Notes under the pieces: generated by a model
Told to the model about the DNA's origin: nothing
What the model saw: the letters and a program-made list of their open reading frames with translations, nothing else
Database searches by the model: none
Shown here: positions 7,214 to 10,315 of the stretch, piece after piece
Layout of the letters: the number at the start of each line of letters is the position of its first letter
Numbering within the stretch: position 1 is the stretch's first letter
Assembly: GCA_903920835.1 (NCBI GenBank)
Contig: CAIXNQ010000179.1
Coordinates: forward strand, 1 to 10,315
Direction of reading: 5' to 3'
DNA: 10,315 nt
From: an uncultured Bacteroidota bacterium
Lineage (GTDB): Bacteria > Bacteroidota > Bacteroidia > Flavobacteriales > Flavobacteriaceae
Translations under genes and position numbers: made by a program

Positions 7214-7762
7214 ATGCCTTCGTTTTATAAACCACAACCCAACGCTTTTAAAAATACTTTTTGCGAATTTCATGAAATAGATCTTGAAGCTATCAGTAAT
7301 TTGAAAGTTCAATTTGAAAGTCAGTCGGGTAGCAAATATTATTATTCAAACGAAGGAATGTACCGACTCTCCAACCACTGGGGCAGGCTCGCCAACAGTA
7401 AATGGCGGCTCTTTGCTAGAGAACCACAAACTACTTCAAAATTCAAACTCGGGTTTGCAAAATGGGAGCATTTTTATGTAGATAATGCCACAGAAAAACT
7501 CTATTATTTAGAAGCAGATTTTGAAAAAAACACTATTACTTATCAACATAAAAATAATCCGAACTATAGCGGAACTGAAATTTTAAGAACCAGTTTAGCA
7601 ACAACAAAAAGGATAAAACAAGCACGAAATATCTTGATTTTAACCAACTGGGCAAACTATTTTCTAGATCATAATATTGAAGATTTGAGAAAAAAAATAG
7701 TCCATCAATTAATCTTTACAGATAAAAGTTTGGAAGAAATAAAAAGAGAGGTTTCGCTTTAA
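7214..7762 (+). CDS. Conserved-looking protein of unknown function, 182 residues
   Basis: I do not recognise a named family. The product has no signal peptide and no membrane helix, so it is probably cytoplasmic. It is rich in aromatic residues, including tryptophans at 56, 64, 84 and 146 and a YYY run at 42-44. The segment SGSKYYYSNEGMYRLSNHWG (38-57) is followed by SKWRL (62-66) and a second aromatic block, FAKWEHFYVD (81-90), which look like strands of a small beta-rich domain. The C-terminal third (about 128-180) is helical and charged. Codon use matches its neighbours, and the reading frame is clean over 182 codons, so it is probably a real gene. It faces away from the polysaccharide operon across the repeat array and is 173 bases before the methyltransferase gene. 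Nothing in context fixes its role. Confidence 0.8.
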   Translation: MPSFYKPQPNAFKNTFCEFHEIDLEAISNLKVQFESQSGSKYYYSNEGMYRLSNHWGRLANSKWRLFAREPQTTSKFKLGFAKWEHFYVDNATEKLYYLEADFEKNTITYQHKNNPNYSGTEILRTSLATTKRIKQARNILILTNWANYFLDHNIEDLRKKIVHQLIFTDKSLEEIKREVSL

Positions 7763-7764
7763 AT

Positions 7765-7792
7765 TATAAATCATTAAATATATGAATTTATA
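7765..7792 (+). terminator. Weak AT-only hairpin after the 7214 gene
   Basis: TATAAATCAT (7765-7774) can pair with ATGAATTTATA (7782-7792), with one bulged A and a seven-base loop. It starts three bases after the stop codon. It contains almost no G-C pairs and has no T-run after it, so it may be a weak terminator or mRNA 3' end structure, or chance in AT-rich DNA. Confidence 0.25.
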
Positions 7793-7935
7793 GATAAATG
7801 AACTACTTTTAAAATTAATAACTTAAAGTACATGCTATATATATTTACATTAACATAGATAACAAATTTATAAAAAAAAACAATCCTTTTAATAGTTACA
7901 ATAAACACGTTTTTAAATTATTTACAAATCAAAAC

Positions 7936-8715
7936 ATGCTATTTTATTTTATAAATTATGTTAAATTTCTGTGGAACTCAAAAAACGAACACGGAACGCA
8001 TTCTCCTTTTGTATATCAACTTTTGACCAAAGTTTTTTATGATAAATCAAATTTTAAAAAATATGATTTATTAAATAGACATCAACTCGAGCTATTAAAT
8101 AGTAATGAATTCATCACGATTAATGATTTTGGAAGTGGTTCAAAAGTATTTAACTCAAATATTCGGAAGGTAAAACAAATTGCAAAAACATCTGGGATTT
8201 CGGCCAAAAGAGCCCGATTATTATTCAGAATTACAAATTATTTTCAACCAAATAATATTTTAGAGTTGGGCACCTCTTTAGGTTTGGCAACTTATGCAAT
8301 GAATTTGGGCAATCCAAATGCGGAAATTTATACCGTTGAAGGTTGCGAAAACATATTAAAAAACTGCAAATTACATTTTGACCCAAATAACATTAATCAA
8401 ATTACGTTTATCAATAACGAATTTTCAAATTTCCTAAGTTCCCATAATATTAAAGATAAAAAGTTTGATATGATTTACTTTGATGGAAATCATTCTAAAA
8501 AAGCAACTTTAGAATATTTTAATTCCTTACTTCCTACAATTAACAACGAAAGCTATTGGATTTTTGATGATATTAATTGGTCAAAAGACATGAACGAAGC
8601 GTGGCAAATAATTAAAAACCATCCTAAAGTAAGTGTTTCTATTGATACTTTTCAGTGGGGAATTGTATTTTTTCGTAAAGAACAAGCCAAAGAAAACTTC
8701 GTAATTCGCGTTTAG
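7936..8715 (+). CDS. Class I SAM-dependent methyltransferase, substrate unknown
   Basis: A 259-residue soluble protein with a Rossmann-type methyltransferase fold. Motif I is ILELGTSLG (108-116), the SAM-binding glycine loop. The acidic residue ending strand 2 is Glu135 in IYTVEGCE. Motif IV-like FDMIYFDGNH (177-186, Asp183) and the following WIFDDINW (208-215) resemble the O-methyltransferase-like Methyltransf_24 group. The N-terminal third lacks similarity to the core but has EHGTHSPFVYQLL (18-30), which looks like a lineage-specific substrate or dimer region. No membrane segment or signal peptide is visible. The start at 7936 keeps the whole N-terminal segment; no alternative start is favoured. 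Family is secure, but the substrate (small molecule, sugar or protein) cannot be inferred. It stands 132 bases before rocD, and a separate promoter for rocD is likely. Confidence 0.88.
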   Translation: MLFYFINYVKFLWNSKNEHGTHSPFVYQLLTKVFYDKSNFKKYDLLNRHQLELLNSNEFITINDFGSGSKVFNSNIRKVKQIAKTSGISAKRARLLFRITNYFQPNNILELGTSLGLATYAMNLGNPNAEIYTVEGCENILKNCKLHFDPNNINQITFINNEFSNFLSSHNIKDKKFDMIYFDGNHSKKATLEYFNSLLPTINNESYWIFDDINWSKDMNEAWQIIKNHPKVSVSIDTFQWGIVFFRKEQAKENFVIRV

Positions 8716-8733
8716 AATAATTCTAACTTGATA

Positions 8734-8751
8734 TAAAAACAATAGTTTTTA
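8734..8751 (+). terminator. Possible hairpin terminator after the methyltransferase gene
   Basis: TAAAAAC (8734-8740) and GTTTTTA (8745-8751) form a perfect 7-bp stem with an AATA loop, 18 bases after the stop codon at 8715. The right arm supplies a short T-run. With a single G-C pair it is weak, and it may instead overlap the -33 region of the rocD promoter. Confidence 0.3.
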
Positions 8752-8781
8752 CGAATAATTCAACAAATATATATAATTTTG
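8747..8781 (+). promoter_or_regulatory. Candidate rocD promoter
   Basis: TAATTTTG (8774-8781) matches TAnnTTTG exactly. A weak -33 candidate, TTTT (8747-8750), lies 23 bases upstream, slightly more than the usual spacing. Transcription would start near 8788, giving a leader of about 60 bases before the rocD ATG at 8848. It supports rocD being transcribed on its own. Confidence 0.45.
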
Positions 8782-8847
8782 AAAAAAATTGGGTGATTTC
8801 TCTCCAAAAGCAGGAATTGTTAAAAATTATATTAAAATTAAATCCGA

Positions 8848-10128
8848 ATGTCTGTTTTAGAAAAAAATAATGCCTCAGAAATAATTAATCTTGAAAACCA
8901 ATATGGTGCTCATAATTATCATCCACTTCCAGTTGTTTTAAGCCGTGGAGAAGGCGTTTATGTTTGGGATACCGAAGGCAAAGTTTATTATGATTTCCTA
9001 TCGGCTTATTCTGCCGTGAACCAAGGTCATTGTCACCCAAAAATCATTAATGCAATGATTGAACAAGCAAAAACTTTAACTTTAACCTCTCGTGCTTTTT
9101 ATAACGACCAACTCGGTCCTTATGAAAAATATTTAACTAATTATTTTGGCTTCGATAAAGTTTTGCCAATGAATACTGGTGCCGAAGCCGTAGAAACCGC
9201 TTTGAAACTATGCAGAAAATGGGCTTATGAGGTCAAAAATATTGCAGCCTCAGACGCTCAAATTATTGTTTGTGATGGCAATTTTCACGGAAGAACAACC
9301 ACAATAATTTCGTTCTCTAACGATGAAAATGCACGAAAAAACTTTGGACCTTTTACTAATGGATTTATTAATATTCCTTACGATGATATTGAAGCTCTAA
9401 AAACAGTTTTAGAAAACAATCCTAATATAGCTGGTTTTCTTGTTGAACCAATTCAAGGGGAAGCGGGTGTCTATACTCCTGCCGATGACTATATGATGAA
9501 AGCTAAAGAATTGTGCAACCAACATAACGTTCTTTTTATTGCTGATGAAATTCAAACAGGAATTGCGCGCACAGGTTCTTTACTGGCGGTATGTGGAAAT
9601 TGCACTTGCGAAAATCACTGCGAAAAACAAGCTTCTTATGCCACTCCAGATATATTAATTTTAGGCAAAGCCTTGTCTGGCGGAGCTTATCCTGTTTCGG
9701 CGGTTTTGGCAAATGATGCAATAATGAATGTAATTAAACCTGGGCAACATGGATCTACTTTTGGTGGAAACCCGGTGGCAGCTGCCGTTGCAATGGCCGC
9801 TTTAGAAGTAGTTGAAGAAGAAAACCTCGCTCAAAACGCACGATATTTAGGTAAAATTTTTAGAGAAAAACTCAACGAATATATCAAAACCTCAAATGTT
9901 GCAACGCTGGTTAGAGGTCGTGGTTTGCTCAACGCCATCGTTATTAACGATACTGAAGAAAGCGACACCGCTTGGAATATTTGTCTTGCACTTCGAGATA
10001 ATGGACTTTTAGCTAAGCCAACCCACGGAAACATTATTCGTTTTGCTCCACCTTTAGTAATGAATGAAGAACAATTGTTAGATTGTGTTTCAATAATTAT
10101 TAAAACTTTAAAGCAATTTGAAAGTTAG
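8848..10128 (+). CDS. rocD: Ornithine aminotransferase
   Basis: A PLP-dependent class III aminotransferase (426 residues) moving the delta-amino group of ornithine to 2-oxoglutarate, giving glutamate 5-semialdehyde and glutamate; it links arginine breakdown to proline and glutamate. Marks in order: SAYSAVNQGHCHP (52-64), TSRAFYNDQLGPYEKYL (80-96), MNTGAEAVETALKL (108-121), GNFHGRT (144-150), EPIQGEAGV (200-208), IADEIQTGIARTG (231-243, cofactor-binding Asp233), the lysine forming the PLP Schiff base (Lys274 in GKALSGG), and HGSTFGGNP (301-309). These strongly favour ornithine over acetylornithine aminotransferase. Between TGSLLA and TPDILILGKA there is a stretch with four cysteines (249, 252, 254, 258) that replaces a shorter loop in the usual enzyme. 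I recall a similar loop in flavobacterial homologues. Cytosolic; has its own candidate promoter. Confidence 0.95.
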   Translation: MSVLEKNNASEIINLENQYGAHNYHPLPVVLSRGEGVYVWDTEGKVYYDFLSAYSAVNQGHCHPKIINAMIEQAKTLTLTSRAFYNDQLGPYEKYLTNYFGFDKVLPMNTGAEAVETALKLCRKWAYEVKNIAASDAQIIVCDGNFHGRTTTIISFSNDENARKNFGPFTNGFINIPYDDIEALKTVLENNPNIAGFLVEPIQGEAGVYTPADDYMMKAKELCNQHNVLFIADEIQTGIARTGSLLAVCGNCTCENHCEKQASYATPDILILGKALSGGAYPVSAVLANDAIMNVIKPGQHGSTFGGNPVAAAVAMAALEVVEEENLAQNARYLGKIFREKLNEYIKTSNVATLVRGRGLLNAIVINDTEESDTAWNICLALRDNGLLAKPTHGNIIRFAPPLVMNEEQLLDCVSIIIKTLKQFES

Positions 10129-10162
10129 TTAAATTATTCTTGAGTTAATTTAATTCATCCAC

Positions 10163-10262
10163 AAATTTCACTAATTGCATAAATTTTATAAGTTGCAATT
10201 ATTACACTAATTTTCATTGCATAGCAATGATTTAGTGAAATTTATAAAAAAACAAATTAGTG
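10163..10262. repeat. AT-rich palindromic intergenic element after rocD
   Basis: Several inverted repeats overlap here. AAATTTCACTAA (10163-10174) is complementary to TTAGTGAAATTT (10232-10243). Inside lie AATTGCA/TGCAATT (10173-10179 and 10194-10200) and a hairpin of CATTGC/GCAATG with an ATA loop (10215-10229), flanked by CACTAA/TTAGTG (10205-10210 and 10232-10237). A further AATTAGTG is at 10255-10262. The arms compete, so two folds are possible. It could end rocD transcription or be a dispersed intergenic repeat; there is no T-run directly after the inner hairpin. The rest of 10129-10315 shows no gene. Confidence 0.6.
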
Positions 10263-10315
10263 ATTTTTAGAGTAATTCGTTGCAAAAAAATAATTGAATA
10301 TTCACTATCATTACA

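Noticed and set aside
9536..10034. Minus-strand frames at 9536-9721 and 9831-10034
   Set aside because: Antisense to conserved parts of rocD; composition reflects the complementary coding strand.

Overview
The window looks like a chromosomal piece from a member of the Flavobacteriaceae (Bacteroidota), probably Flavobacterium or a close relative. The signs are low GC (about 30% in most genes by hand-counted lines), A-rich leaders without clear Shine-Dalgarno sites, several TAnnTTTG boxes typical of the Bacteroidota -7 element, a UDP-glucose dehydrogenase of the type shared with animals, and an ornithine aminotransferase of a form I associate with flavobacteria. The genus is an inference.

Left two thirds (1-6682, minus strand): the promoter-proximal end of a capsule or exopolysaccharide operon, read right to left. 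The order is wza (outer-membrane export lipoprotein), wzc (inner-membrane co-polymerase with a BY-type tyrosine kinase), tviC/wbpP (UDP-GlcNAc or UDP-GlcNAcA 4-epimerase), tviB/wbpO (UDP-HexNAc 6-dehydrogenase) and ugd (UDP-glucose 6-dehydrogenase, cut by the left edge). wza and wzc form the export and length-control machine. tviB and tviC together should make UDP-GalNAcA, and ugd makes UDP-GlcA, so an acidic surface polysaccharide is predicted. No flippase, polymerase, glycosyltransferase or phosphatase gene is visible; if present they lie beyond the left edge.

Middle (6683-7213): a 531-base divergent intergenic region. It holds a candidate promoter for the polysaccharide operon and, just upstream, eleven tandem copies of a 21-bp unit (6790-7020) that is much more GC-rich than its surroundings. 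This array is the most striking unexplained structure in the window.

Right third (7214-10128, plus strand): an unrecognised 182-residue protein, a class I SAM-dependent methyltransferase of unknown substrate, and rocD (ornithine aminotransferase), which carries an unusual four-cysteine insert near the active-site lysine. These are separated by AT-rich gaps of 130-175 bases and are probably not one tight operon. After rocD, 10129-10315 holds no gene but has an AT-rich palindromic element with competing inverted repeats. No RNA gene, CRISPR array, transposase or complete insertion sequence was seen.
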